Of a stretch of DNA of 7,757 nucleotides, positions 1 through 6,160 are shown one piece after another (within the stretch, counting starts at the first letter, position 1; the number at the start of each line of letters is the position of its first letter). The notes under the pieces are model-generated. The model worked only from the letters and a program-made list of their open reading frames with translations, was not told where the DNA came from and searched no databases. Position numbers and translations under genes: made by a program. Source of the stretch: Bacteroidales bacterium (GTDB taxonomy: Bacteria > Bacteroidota > Bacteroidia > Bacteroidales > ML635J-15); assembly GCA_007130555.1 (NCBI GenBank), contig SLSH01000250.1:1-7757 (forward strand), in the 5' to 3' direction.

Positions 1-67
1 TATTTTCAATTACTGAATTCATAAGTCATTAATTTTAATATAATTTTTTTGTATATTTTTAATTCAG

Positions 68-75
68 CAAATATA
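68..75 (-). promoter_or_regulatory. Possible leftward -7 box (TATATTTG)
   Basis: Read on the minus strand, these bases match the Bacteroidota -7 consensus TAnnTTTG. No -33 TTTG is visible at the usual spacing. Transcription would run leftward off the window, towards a possible ATG at 20-22. Such matches arise by chance in AT-rich DNA, so support is weak. Confidence 0.2.
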
Positions 76-106
76 TTAAATCAATTATGAAAAACAAAAA
101 ACTGGT

Positions 107-148
107 GTAATTTCAATCTTTCTCCCCTCCAACTACGTTTAATACACT
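107..148 (+). repeat. 42-bp direct repeat, copy A
   Basis: This copy begins GTAATTTCAATCTTTC, runs through CCCCTCCAACTACG and ends TTTAATACACT. It matches 273-314 with a single mismatch (T here, G there, just after AATCTTTC). The two copies start 166 bp apart and bracket 124 bp that contain a palindromic element. There is no strong internal palindrome. The function is unknown. It could come from a local duplication of the mfd upstream region, or be two members of a dispersed repeat family. Confidence 0.85.
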
Positions 149-168
149 CCGCTACCTTTAGATTTCAA

Positions 169-216
169 ATCTTGTGGTTTGATATCAAAACCACAAGACG
201 CAGCCTTGCGGTAGCT
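169..216 (+). repeat. Palindromic intergenic repeat, copy 1
   Basis: The arms CTTGTGGTTT (171-180) and AAACCACAAG (188-197) form a perfect 10-bp stem around a 7-base loop that includes GATATC. An AT pair precedes the left arm. The right arm runs into a tail, GACGCAGCCTTGCGG, which is also found after copies 2 and 3. In this tail CGCA (199-202) and TGCG (207-210) can form a second small hairpin. No T-tract follows, so it is not an ordinary intrinsic terminator. It looks like a member of a dispersed extragenic repeat family. Confidence 0.8.
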
Positions 217-220
217 GCGT
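198..220 (+). repeat. Second hairpin abutting palindrome copy 1
   Basis: ACGCAGC (198-204) and GCTGCGT (214-220) are perfect 7-bp inverted arms around a 9-base loop. The hairpin starts one base after the first palindrome ends and is its GC-rich tail. It competes with the smaller CGCA/TGCG pairing seen in the family consensus. Neither structure is followed by a run of T. Confidence 0.6.
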
Positions 221-272
221 GCACGTCAGGCATGAGGACAAAAAATTAAATATTTACATCCCCCGCTGTCAC

Positions 273-314
273 GTAATTTCAATCTTTCGCCCCTCCAACT
301 ACGTTTAATACACT
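273..314 (+). repeat. 42-bp direct repeat, copy B
   Basis: This is the near-identical partner of 107-148, with one mismatch in 42. It ends eight bases before the candidate -7 box of mfd (323-330), so its right half covers the place where a -33 element would lie. Copy A is likewise followed closely by a weaker -7-like sequence, TACCTTTA (153-160). The repeat could therefore be a duplicated promoter segment, but that is inference. Confidence 0.85.
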
Positions 315-322
315 TTTTTTTC

Positions 323-330
323 TATTTTTG
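323..330 (+). promoter_or_regulatory. Candidate mfd promoter -7 box (TATTTTTG)
   Basis: TATTTTTG matches the Bacteroidota -7 consensus TAnnTTTG exactly. No good -33 TTTG is visible 19-21 bases upstream. Transcription would start near 336-338, leaving a leader of only about eight bases before the GTG at 345. The surrounding DNA is T-rich, so a chance match is possible. Confidence 0.4.
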
Positions 331-344
331 CAAAAAAACAAGAA

Positions 345-3300
345 GTGCAACAGTTATTACAAAAAATATTTGCTCAAAATCCAAAGTTTAGTCGCGTGTT
401 TGATGAGTATCAGGCACAAGACAATATAAAGGGAATAAACCTGCAGGGACTGGCAGGTTCGTCAAGCTCTTTGTTGATTGCAAATATTTTCAATGCGGAT
501 AAGAAACTGAACTGTATTGTTATGCCCGATAAAGAGTCTGCCTCATATTTTTATGATGATATGGTAAACTGTATCGGGGATGAATACCTGCTTTTTTTTC
601 CTTCTGCTTATAAACGTTCCGTCGAGTATTTGCAAACCGACAGCACAAATATTGTATTAAAAACCGAAGCCTTAAGCAAACTGGGAAATACTCGAAAACC
701 ATTTATAATTGTTACATATCCCGGAGCAATTATCGAAAAAGTTATGCCTGTTAAGGAACTAAAAAGCAATACTCTTGAAATACGTTCGGGCGATGTTTTG
801 TCAATGGATTTTGTAACAGAAGTGCTTATCGAATACGGCTTCAGATATGAGGATTTTGTTTACGAACCCGGGACTTATGCCATAAGAGGCAGTATTATTG
901 ATGTCTTTTCGTTTGGAAATGAAAAACCTTACAGAATTGATTTTTTTGGCGATGATGTGGATAGCATACGCAGTTTTGACCCCGATTCGCAGTTGTCAAT
1001 TGAAAAATTCAAAAAAATATCCATTGTTCCGAATATTCACGAAAATGCCAATGAAGAAAATAATATCTCTTTTTTTGATTTTGTAGGACTACACTGTAAA
1101 TTTTGGCTTATCGAACCTGAATTAATTTTCGAAAAAATCAATACGACTATTTCTGCCGCTAAAATCAGATATGCGGAATTTACAGAGAATAAAAAACCGC
1201 TGACCGATACGGAAGAAGGAATTGTTGTACTAAACCCCGACAAAAATCTGATTGACTCCGAAACGGTTTTAAACGAATTGAAAAAATTTAAAGTTTTTGA
1301 ATTTGCTTCCCGAAGTATATTTGAAAATCCTGAAACAATTCATTTTAACATAAATCCTCAGCCTAAATTCAATAAAAATTTTGATTTAATTATTCAAACC
1401 ATTAAAAATAATCGTAAAAAAGACTATGAAACTTACATTTTAAGCGATAATGAAAAACAAATCCAAAGGCTCAGGGATATTTTTCTTGATAAAGAGGCAG
1501 ATGTAAATTTTTATGCAGTTCTTAAAACCGTTCATAAAGGATTTGTTGACAATGATGCTAAACTATGTGTTTATACCGACCATGAAATTTTTGAACGCTA
1601 TCATGCTTTTAAAACACGCGTATTTTCACGGAAAGATGCAATAAATCTTCAGGAATTAACGGCTTTACGACCGGGCGATTATGTTGTACATATTGATAAC
1701 GGTATCGGGAAATTCGGAGGTTTGCAGAAAATCAATAATGACGGTAAAGTTCAGGAAGTTGTAAGCATTATTTATGATAACAATGATATTCTTTATGTAA
1801 ATATTCACTCATTACACCGTATCTCAAAATACCGCGATAAGGACGGAGAACCTCCGAAAATTCATCGTCTTGGTTCGGGGCACTGGAAAAGGCTTAAAGA
1901 AAAAACCAAAAATAATATAAAAGATATTGCAAAAGATTTAATTGTACTTTACGCACAAAGACTTACAAAAAAAGGCTTTTCATTTTCGCCCGATTCATAT
2001 ATTCAAAACGAGCTGGAGACCTCGTTTATTTATGAAGACACTCCCGACCAGTTAAAAGCTACAGAAGTTATCAAAACAGATATGGAGTCTGAAATTCCTA
2101 TGGACAGGCTTATATGCGGAGATGTCGGTTTCGGAAAAACAGAACTTGCAATACGTGCTGCAATGAAAGCGATTTACGACAACAAACAGGTTGCTGTACT
2201 TGTCCCTACAACTATTCTGGCTCTGCAACATTATCAGACTTTTAAAGAAAGACTGGCTAATTTTCCCGTAAATATCACTTATGTAAGTCGTCTGAAAACA
2301 AGTAAAGAAATCAAAAATTCATTACAAAACCTCAAAAACGGAAAGCTTGATATTATAATCGGTACTCACAGACTGGTAAATAAAGATGTTGAATTTAAAG
2401 ACCTTGGATTATTGATAATTGACGAGGAGCAAAAATTCGGAGTTGCAATAAAAGAAAAATTGCGTCAGATAAAAGTTGATGTTGACACTATTACAATGAC
2501 GGCAACACCGATACCGCGTACTTTGCAATTTTCGTTGATGGGTGCAAGAGACCTTTCAATTATAAATACACCGCCACCAAATCGCCAGCCGATTATTACG
2601 GAATTACATTCTTTTAATAATGATATTATACAAGAAGCAATTTATTACGAAGTCGGGCGTAACGGTCAGGTTTTTTTCATAAATAACAGAATACAAAATA
2701 TTTATGAAGTAGAAGCTCTTATAAATCATATTTGTCCCGAAGTAAAAACAGTTGTTGCCCACGGACAAATGGAGCCGAAAAAACTGGAGAAAACCGTTCT
2801 TGATTTTATGCGTGGCGATTATGATGTACTGATTTGTACAACAATTATTGAAAACGGTGTTGATATCCCAAATGCAAATACCATAATTATCAATAATGCA
2901 AATAATTTCGGACTTAGTGATTTACACCAGCTTAGAGGACGGGTAGGAAGAAGCAATAAAAAAGCATTTTGCTATTTACTTGCTCCACCATTGTCCGCAA
3001 TAACTCCCGAAGCGAGACGAAGACTTAAAGCAATTGAAGAATTTACCGAACTCGGAAGCGGAATGAATATTGCATTACAGGATCTCGACATAAGAGGAGC
3101 AGGTAATATTTTCGGAAGCGAACAGTCAGGATTTATTGCAGATATTGGCTTTGAAACATACACAAAAATTCTTAACGAAGCAATTGAAGAACTTAAAGAG
3201 AACGAATTCAGAGATTTATTCAGTGGCAAAGAATCCGCCAAGCCTCAAAAAAAATTATATACAAACGATTGTCTGATAGAAACAGATTTTGAAGTGTTAA

Positions 3301-3737
3301 TCCCTGCCGATTATGTTACAAATACTTCCGAAAGAATCAGACTTTACAAAGAACTTGACGAACTGCAAACTCAAAGTGAATTGGATAAATTTATTTCAGC
3401 TTTAAAAGACAGGTTCGGAGAAATTCCCGAAAAAACAACAGAACTTTTCAGCTTAGTAAAACTCAGATGGCTGGCAATGGAATTAGGATTTCCGAAAATA
3501 ATAATCAAAAACAATATTTTTATAGGCTATTTCCCGTTAAATCAGCAGTCAACATACTATTCATCGGATATTTTTTCATCAATTATTCTGTTTGTACAGA
3601 AATATCCTAAAGATTTTATCCTTAAAGAACACAAGGAAAAACTGACATTACGATTCAGAGATGCGGTAAATATTGACACAGTCTTATACAGGCTAAGAGA
3701 AATCAGTAATTTTATTAGCGTAAATAACGGTTCATAA
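345..3737 (+). CDS. mfd: Transcription-repair coupling factor Mfd
   Basis: Mfd is a cytoplasmic DNA translocase. It recognises RNA polymerase stalled at lesions, pushes it off the template and recruits UvrA for nucleotide excision repair. The 1130 residues match the usual length (about 1150 in E. coli) and domain order. A UvrB-like N-terminal module fills roughly residues 1-300, including the stretch around YRIDFFGDDVDSIRSFD. An RNA-polymerase-binding CarD-like domain starts near 440 (PGDYVVHIDNGIGKFGG). The RecG-type helicase core has Walker A GDVGFGKTE (592-600), DEEQ (693-696), TATPIPRTL from 719 and QLRGRVGR (862-869). A C-terminal TRCF domain follows. The start is GTG: an in-frame TAA at 306-308 and no ATG in between exclude a longer form, and the next in-frame ATG is near residue 59. 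No Shine-Dalgarno is visible. It is the only plus-strand gene and appears monocistronic. Confidence 0.97.
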   Translation: MQQLLQKIFAQNPKFSRVFDEYQAQDNIKGINLQGLAGSSSSLLIANIFNADKKLNCIVMPDKESASYFYDDMVNCIGDEYLLFFPSAYKRSVEYLQTDSTNIVLKTEALSKLGNTRKPFIIVTYPGAIIEKVMPVKELKSNTLEIRSGDVLSMDFVTEVLIEYGFRYEDFVYEPGTYAIRGSIIDVFSFGNEKPYRIDFFGDDVDSIRSFDPDSQLSIEKFKKISIVPNIHENANEENNISFFDFVGLHCKFWLIEPELIFEKINTTISAAKIRYAEFTENKKPLTDTEEGIVVLNPDKNLIDSETVLNELKKFKVFEFASRSIFENPETIHFNINPQPKFNKNFDLIIQTIKNNRKKDYETYILSDNEKQIQRLRDIFLDKEADVNFYAVLKTVHKGFVDNDAKLCVYTDHEIFERYHAFKTRVFSRKDAINLQELTALRPGDYVVHIDNGIGKFGGLQKINNDGKVQEVVSIIYDNNDILYVNIHSLHRISKYRDKDGEPPKIHRLGSGHWKRLKEKTKNNIKDIAKDLIVLYAQRLTKKGFSFSPDSYIQNELETSFIYEDTPDQLKATEVIKTDMESEIPMDRLICGDVGFGKTELAIRAAMKAIYDNKQVAVLVPTTILALQHYQTFKERLANFPVNITYVSRLKTSKEIKNSLQNLKNGKLDIIIGTHRLVNKDVEFKDLGLLIIDEEQKFGVAIKEKLRQIKVDVDTITMTATPIPRTLQFSLMGARDLSIINTPPPNRQPIITELHSFNNDIIQEAIYYEVGRNGQVFFINNRIQNIYEVEALINHICPEVKTVVAHGQMEPKKLEKTVLDFMRGDYDVLICTTIIENGVDIPNANTIIINNANNFGLSDLHQLRGRVGRSNKKAFCYLLAPPLSAITPEARRRLKAIEEFTELGSGMNIALQDLDIRGAGNIFGSEQSGFIADIGFETYTKILNEAIEELKENEFRDLFSGKESAKPQKKLYTNDCLIETDFEVLIPADYVTNTSERIRLYKELDELQTQSELDKFISALKDRFGEIPEKTTELFSLVKLRWLAMELGFPKIIIKNNIFIGYFPLNQQSTYYSSDIFSSIILFVQKYPKDFILKEHKEKLTLRFRDAVNIDTVLYRLREISNFISVNNGS

Positions 3738-3763
3738 AACAAAAATAATGGATTTTTGAAATT

Positions 3764-3819
3764 ATCTTGTGGTTTGGGAAGAAAATATTTCCAAACCACA
3801 AGACAAAGTATTGCGGAGT
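3764..3819 (+). repeat. Palindromic intergenic repeat, copy 2
   Basis: The arms CTTGTGGTTTGG (3766-3777) and CCAAACCACAAG (3791-3802) form a perfect 12-bp stem around 13 bases. AT precedes the left arm, and the tail GACAAAGTATTGCGGAGTT follows the right arm, close to the tails of copies 1 and 3. The stem begins 28 bases after the mfd stop codon. The hairpin might protect or end the 3' end of the mfd transcript, but no T-run follows it, so intrinsic termination is doubtful. Confidence 0.85.
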
Positions 3820-3956
3820 TGAAAAAATTTATGCTGTCGTTTAATTGTGCAAGAGAATCGGCTATTCTAAGAGCATCATTATTTACCAAGGGTAAATGAA
3901 TACAATGCACTGAATTTTGCGATTTACAAGAGGAACTGTCAAAACTTATAGGTATG

Positions 3957-3965
3957 CCCCCCCCC
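3957..3965 (+). repeat. Homopolymer run of nine C
   Basis: This is an uninterrupted C9 run in an otherwise AT-rich intergenic stretch. Long G/C runs are prone to slipped-strand length change and to sequencing error. No gene or promoter spacing visibly depends on it, so a phase-variation role is not supported here. Confidence 0.9.
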
Positions 3966-3995
3966 TTCACTGATTTGAGCATTGGAAAATGAAAT

Positions 3996-4012
3996 TGACA
4001 TTAGAAATGTCA
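3996..4012 (-). terminator. Possible terminator of the lipoprotein gene
   Basis: TGACATT and AATGTCA are perfect 7-bp arms around three bases, and a T:G wobble plus one more pair could extend the stem. On the minus strand the hairpin lies about 32 bases past the stop codon at 4045 and is followed by ATTTCATTTTCC, which is T-rich but interrupted. The weak stem and broken T-tract make this only a plausible terminator. Confidence 0.35.
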
Positions 4013-4044
4013 GTGTAACTATGCATATATTTATCGGTTTCATG

Positions 4045-4479
4045 TTATATTTCTTTTAAGTTAATTATTTTATTACTATTCGTAGTAAGAATTAATGTCG
4101 TATCAGTTAATTGATATTTTTCAACATCAATTAAAATGTAAACAATATTTGTCGCAAAGTCAGAGTCGCAGCATATTTCAGTACATCCAGTATCTGTAAA
4201 ATCAATAGAGTTATTACTCTTAAATTTAACTTTTCCTGAGCATTTGTTTACATCTAATTTTTTAACATAACTTTTTTTATCTTCAAAAGTCAATGTGTAA
4301 ATTTTTCCTTGTGCAGGATATTGCAAGGCAGAATCAGCATGAACTTTTATGCTTTCCACTTGCCAGTTATTTTCTATTACTATTTGTTTTTCCTTAGAGC
4401 AGCCAATTACCATAAGAATTAACAAACTTAGTAGAGTTGTTTGAATTTTCATTTTGGTGGTTTTAATATCAGTTTTCAT
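4045..4479 (-). CDS. Small lipoprotein, possibly META/HslJ-like
   Basis: The product is predicted to be exported and lipid-anchored. A hydrophobic stretch (residues 14-25) ends in VIGC, a lipobox with the acylated Cys at position 27, followed by SKEK. The mature part is about 118 residues and looks mostly beta-strand. It has an N-K-C-S-G motif (78-82), a Cys cluster GCTEICC (98-104) and a C-terminal alternating hydrophobic segment (LILTT). This order resembles META-domain (HslJ-type) lipoproteins common in Bacteroidota, but that is a tentative fold call and the function is unknown. A second ATG at codon 10 (4450-4452) gives a more typical signal peptide with Cys at 18, and a -7-like box just upstream of 4479 favours it. 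The gene stands alone, convergent with mfd. Confidence 0.75.
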   Translation of the reverse strand: MKTDIKTTKMKIQTTLLSLLILMVIGCSKEKQIVIENNWQVESIKVHADSALQYPAQGKIYTLTFEDKKSYVKKLDVNKCSGKVKFKSNNSIDFTDTGCTEICCDSDFATNIVYILIDVEKYQLTDTTLILTTNSNKIINLKEI

Positions 4480-4486
4480 AAATGTT

Positions 4487-4494
4487 CAAAATTA
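4487..4494 (-). promoter_or_regulatory. Candidate promoter -7 box of the lipoprotein gene (TAATTTTG)
   Basis: Read on the minus strand this matches TAnnTTTG. Transcription would begin near 4480, at or next to the first ATG (4479). That would make the longer reading leaderless, while the ATG at 4452 would get a leader of about 28 bases. No -33 TTTG is evident, so support is moderate at best. Confidence 0.35.
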
Positions 4495-4541
4495 CAAAAT
4501 AATCAATTATATTATTATCATTGGTTATTGCCCGCTGTCGC

Positions 4542-4554
4542 AAGACTGTGTCTT
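4542..4554. repeat. Small inverted repeat next to a CCCGCTGTCGC motif
   Basis: AAGAC and GTCTT flank TGT. Just upstream is CCCGCTGTCGC (4531-4541), which differs by one base from CCCGCTGTCAC at 262-272. The arrangement could be the left half of a longer decayed palindrome, but the right side has no matching bases beyond GTCTT. No function is evident. Confidence 0.3.
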
Positions 4555-4660
4555 ATAACAATACTCCTCATTATTTAACAACAATAACATAATTTACCAT
4601 GTTTTATATCTATAAAAATGTTTTGTTTTTATATTTCAAAGATAACACTTTTATTTTTTT

Positions 4661-4715
4661 ATCTTGTGGTTTTTGGAAAAAAGTTTCCAAACCACAAGAC
4701 GCAGTATTGGGAGCT
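4661..4715 (+). repeat. Palindromic intergenic repeat, copy 3
   Basis: The left arm CTTGTGGTTTTTGGAAA (4663-4679) pairs with the right arm TTTCCAAACCACAAG (4684-4698), with two extra T bulged on the left. The loop is four bases, making this the longest stem of the family. AT precedes the left arm, and the tail GACGCAGTATTGGGAGCT matches copies 1 and 2. On the minus strand it lies about 40 bases beyond the ATPase stop codon at 4738, but A-rich rather than T-rich sequence follows, so it is not a standard terminator. Confidence 0.85.
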
Positions 4716-4737
4716 TTTAGTTTGCAAAGTTTAATGA

Positions 4738-5946
4738 TTATGATTCAGATAAGAAACCGCGTAAATCGATTGTATTTATTCCTTCAACTGTGTTTCCTAA
4801 AAATTTATCCATTGTAATTAGAGTTTTTGGATAGTTGTCCGATATTTTTTTCAGGTTGCCAAACTCTCTTTCAATTGTATTATCATAATTTAAACTTAAT
4901 GCTACCTGATAATAATGCTTTTCTCCATTTTTTTCCGCAATAAAATCAATTTCATTTTTTCCGATTGTTCCTACAGTTACGCTATTACCCAAATATATCA
5001 AATGCTTGTAAACAATGTTTTCAAGAATTTTTCCTCTATCTTCTAATCTATATCCCCATATTCCATTACGTATGCCCATATTCTCGAAATAGAATTTTTC
5101 TCCCGTTTCAAAAATTCTTTTACCCGCAACATCATACCTCTTTACCCTATGAATCAGAAAAGCGTTTTCTAAATGCTGAATATATAATTGAACTTGATTT
5201 GGAGCAATTGTAATTCCTTGAGATTTAAGAAAATCACTTATTTTTTTTGATGAAAATAGGTTTCCTATATTGGCAGCTAAAAAACTTATTAATTGCTCCA
5301 AAAAAACTGTATTTCTAACTGAAAATCTGTTCACAACATCTCTATAGACGATTGTATTGTAAATGTTTTTAAGATAGTCAAATATTATTTCATCCTCCAA
5401 TGGCAGATGTTTTAAATATGGTAATCCTCCATATTTCATATATTTTTCCAGCGAATCATCAGTATTGCTTAATTTATGAAAGTCTAGAAATTCGAGATAT
5501 GATAAACTATGAATATTTATCTCAATATACCTTCCGCTCAAATATCCTGCAATATCGCCGGATAAAAAATTTGCATTACTTCCTGTTAAATATATATCAA
5601 CATTCCCCTTTAAAATTAAAGATCTTAATGCAATATAAAAATTCTCAATGTCCTGAATCTCATCAATAAATAGAAAGTTTTTTTTATCTGACACAGATTT
5701 TTTTGTGAAAAAATTATTTAGATCAATCTCATTTTTTATAAAAGAGAATGCTAAATCTTCCTTGTTTATATAAATAATATTAGCCTTTGGAATATTCTTG
5801 TTAATGTAATCAATAAGCTGGAAAAGGAAGTATGATTTTCCTACTCTTCGTTGTCCAGTAAATACCTTAATTATTTGTTTGCCTATATATGGCTCAGCCT
5901 TTTTTAAATAATTTTCTCTGAAGTTTAAAGTTTTTGGAACTAGCAT
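4738..5946 (-). CDS. AAA+ ATPase with C-terminal DUF4143 domain
   Basis: This 402-residue protein has the usual architecture of the prokaryotic AAA_14/DUF4143 ATPase family, whose cellular role is mostly unknown. The N-terminal AAA+ domain has Walker A GQRRVGKS (31-38), Walker B FLFIDE (91-96), a sensor-like TGSN (121-124) and SGR (137-139). A linker carries the family's YGGLP (172-176). A helical, winged-helix-like section follows, then a C-terminal domain of restriction-nuclease-like style with EIDF (332-335) and YQVAL (346-350). An active PD-(D/E)xK site would show ExK where this protein has QVA, so nuclease activity is unlikely. No signal peptide or membrane segment is visible. The gene stands alone between repeat-bearing gaps, with no toxin, transposase or restriction partner next to it. 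The start at 5946 has a -7 box 29 bases upstream but no Shine-Dalgarno. Confidence 0.9.
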   Translation of the reverse strand: MLVPKTLNFRENYLKKAEPYIGKQIIKVFTGQRRVGKSYFLFQLIDYINKNIPKANIIYINKEDLAFSFIKNEIDLNNFFTKKSVSDKKNFLFIDEIQDIENFYIALRSLILKGNVDIYLTGSNANFLSGDIAGYLSGRYIEINIHSLSYLEFLDFHKLSNTDDSLEKYMKYGGLPYLKHLPLEDEIIFDYLKNIYNTIVYRDVVNRFSVRNTVFLEQLISFLAANIGNLFSSKKISDFLKSQGITIAPNQVQLYIQHLENAFLIHRVKRYDVAGKRIFETGEKFYFENMGIRNGIWGYRLEDRGKILENIVYKHLIYLGNSVTVGTIGKNEIDFIAEKNGEKHYYQVALSLNYDNTIEREFGNLKKISDNYPKTLITMDKFLGNTVEGINTIDLRGFLSES

Positions 5947-5950
5947 AAAG

Positions 5951-5968
5951 TTATAGTTATAATTATAA
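5951..5968 (+). repeat. Three tandem TTATA(G/A) hexamers
   Basis: TTATAG, TTATAA and TTATAA follow each other directly, just upstream of the ATPase start codon. The tract fills most of the predicted 5' leader of that gene. A change in hexamer number would alter leader length only. It may simply reflect low-complexity A/T sequence. Confidence 0.6.
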
Positions 5969-5974
5969 TTTCTG

Positions 5975-5982
5975 CAAATATA
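5975..5982 (-). promoter_or_regulatory. Candidate promoter -7 box of the ATPase gene (TATATTTG)
   Basis: The minus-strand sequence TATATTTG matches TAnnTTTG exactly. Transcription would start near 5968 and give a leader of about 22 bases before the ATG at 5946. No -33 TTTG is apparent upstream. Confidence 0.45.
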
Positions 5983-6100
5983 GTAAAAATTTATAAATAT
6001 GATTATAAAAAATGTTTAGTTTTTGGGTTCCGAACAATTGAATCTGCTATCTGGGAATTATGTTAAGGGGAATTAAGGGAAAGAAGTGGGAACTGTGGTA

Positions 6101-6160
6101 ATCTTGTGGTTTCGGAAGGATTTGGGAGACTCTTCTAATGCGGTGGTTTCGGGACGCAAG
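6101..6160 (+). repeat. Palindromic intergenic repeat, copy 4 (degenerate)
   Basis: The left arm CTTGTGGTTT (6103-6112), with its usual AT prefix, is intact. The matching right arm AAACCACAAG is absent. GTGGTTTCGG occurs twice in direct orientation (6106-6115 and 6143-6152). The second copy runs into GACGCAAG (6153-6160), which resembles the tail GACGCAG of the complete copies. This looks like a decayed or rearranged member that cannot form the long stem. Confidence 0.55.

Larger units (their letters stand above)
1..344. other. Intergenic region upstream of mfd, rich in repeats
   Basis: No gene is supported in this stretch. It holds two copies of a 42-bp direct repeat (107-148 and 273-314), a palindromic element with a second hairpin between them (169-220), and a candidate mfd promoter next to the second direct-repeat copy. 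The leftmost 100 bases are almost pure A/T. They contain a possible minus-strand -7 box (68-75) and a minus-strand ATG at 20-22 that stays open for the seven codons left before the window edge. A divergent gene may therefore begin there, but seven codons are too few to call one. Confidence 0.7.
3738..4044. other. Intergenic region between mfd and the convergent lipoprotein gene
   Basis: This gap lies between two convergent genes. It contains palindromic repeat copy 2, a run of nine C (3957-3965) and a small hairpin that may end the lipoprotein transcript. A minus-strand reading frame crosses the gap, but it runs through the repeat and deep into the antisense strand of mfd, so I do not call it a gene. 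No RNA gene was recognised. Confidence 0.6.

Noticed and set aside
1..22. Start of a divergent minus-strand gene (ATG at 20-22)
   Set aside because: Only seven open codons are visible before the window edge, too little to call a gene despite a possible upstream -7 box.
107..314. The 42-bp repeats as a CRISPR remnant; the reverse complement contains GATTGAAAT, like some CRISPR repeat ends
   Set aside because: There are only two copies, the spacing of 124 bp is far too long for a spacer, and no cas gene is nearby.
2972..3241. Antisense open frames inside mfd, such as this 89-codon one
   Set aside because: They lie wholly opposite a well-supported gene and look like codon shadows.
3766..3802. 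Palindrome copy 2 as the intrinsic terminator of mfd
   Set aside because: The stem is strong and well placed, but GACAAAGTATTG follows instead of a T-run, and the same element occurs elsewhere in other positions relative to genes.
3557..3982. A 141-codon minus-strand open frame across the end of mfd and the following gap
   Set aside because: More than a third is antisense to the mfd coding region and the middle is a translation of palindrome copy 2. No protein family is recognisable and no promoter or ribosome site is seen.
4599..4817. A 72-codon plus-strand open frame
   Set aside because: It reads through palindrome copy 3 and into the antisense strand of the ATPase gene; the protein has no recognisable features.
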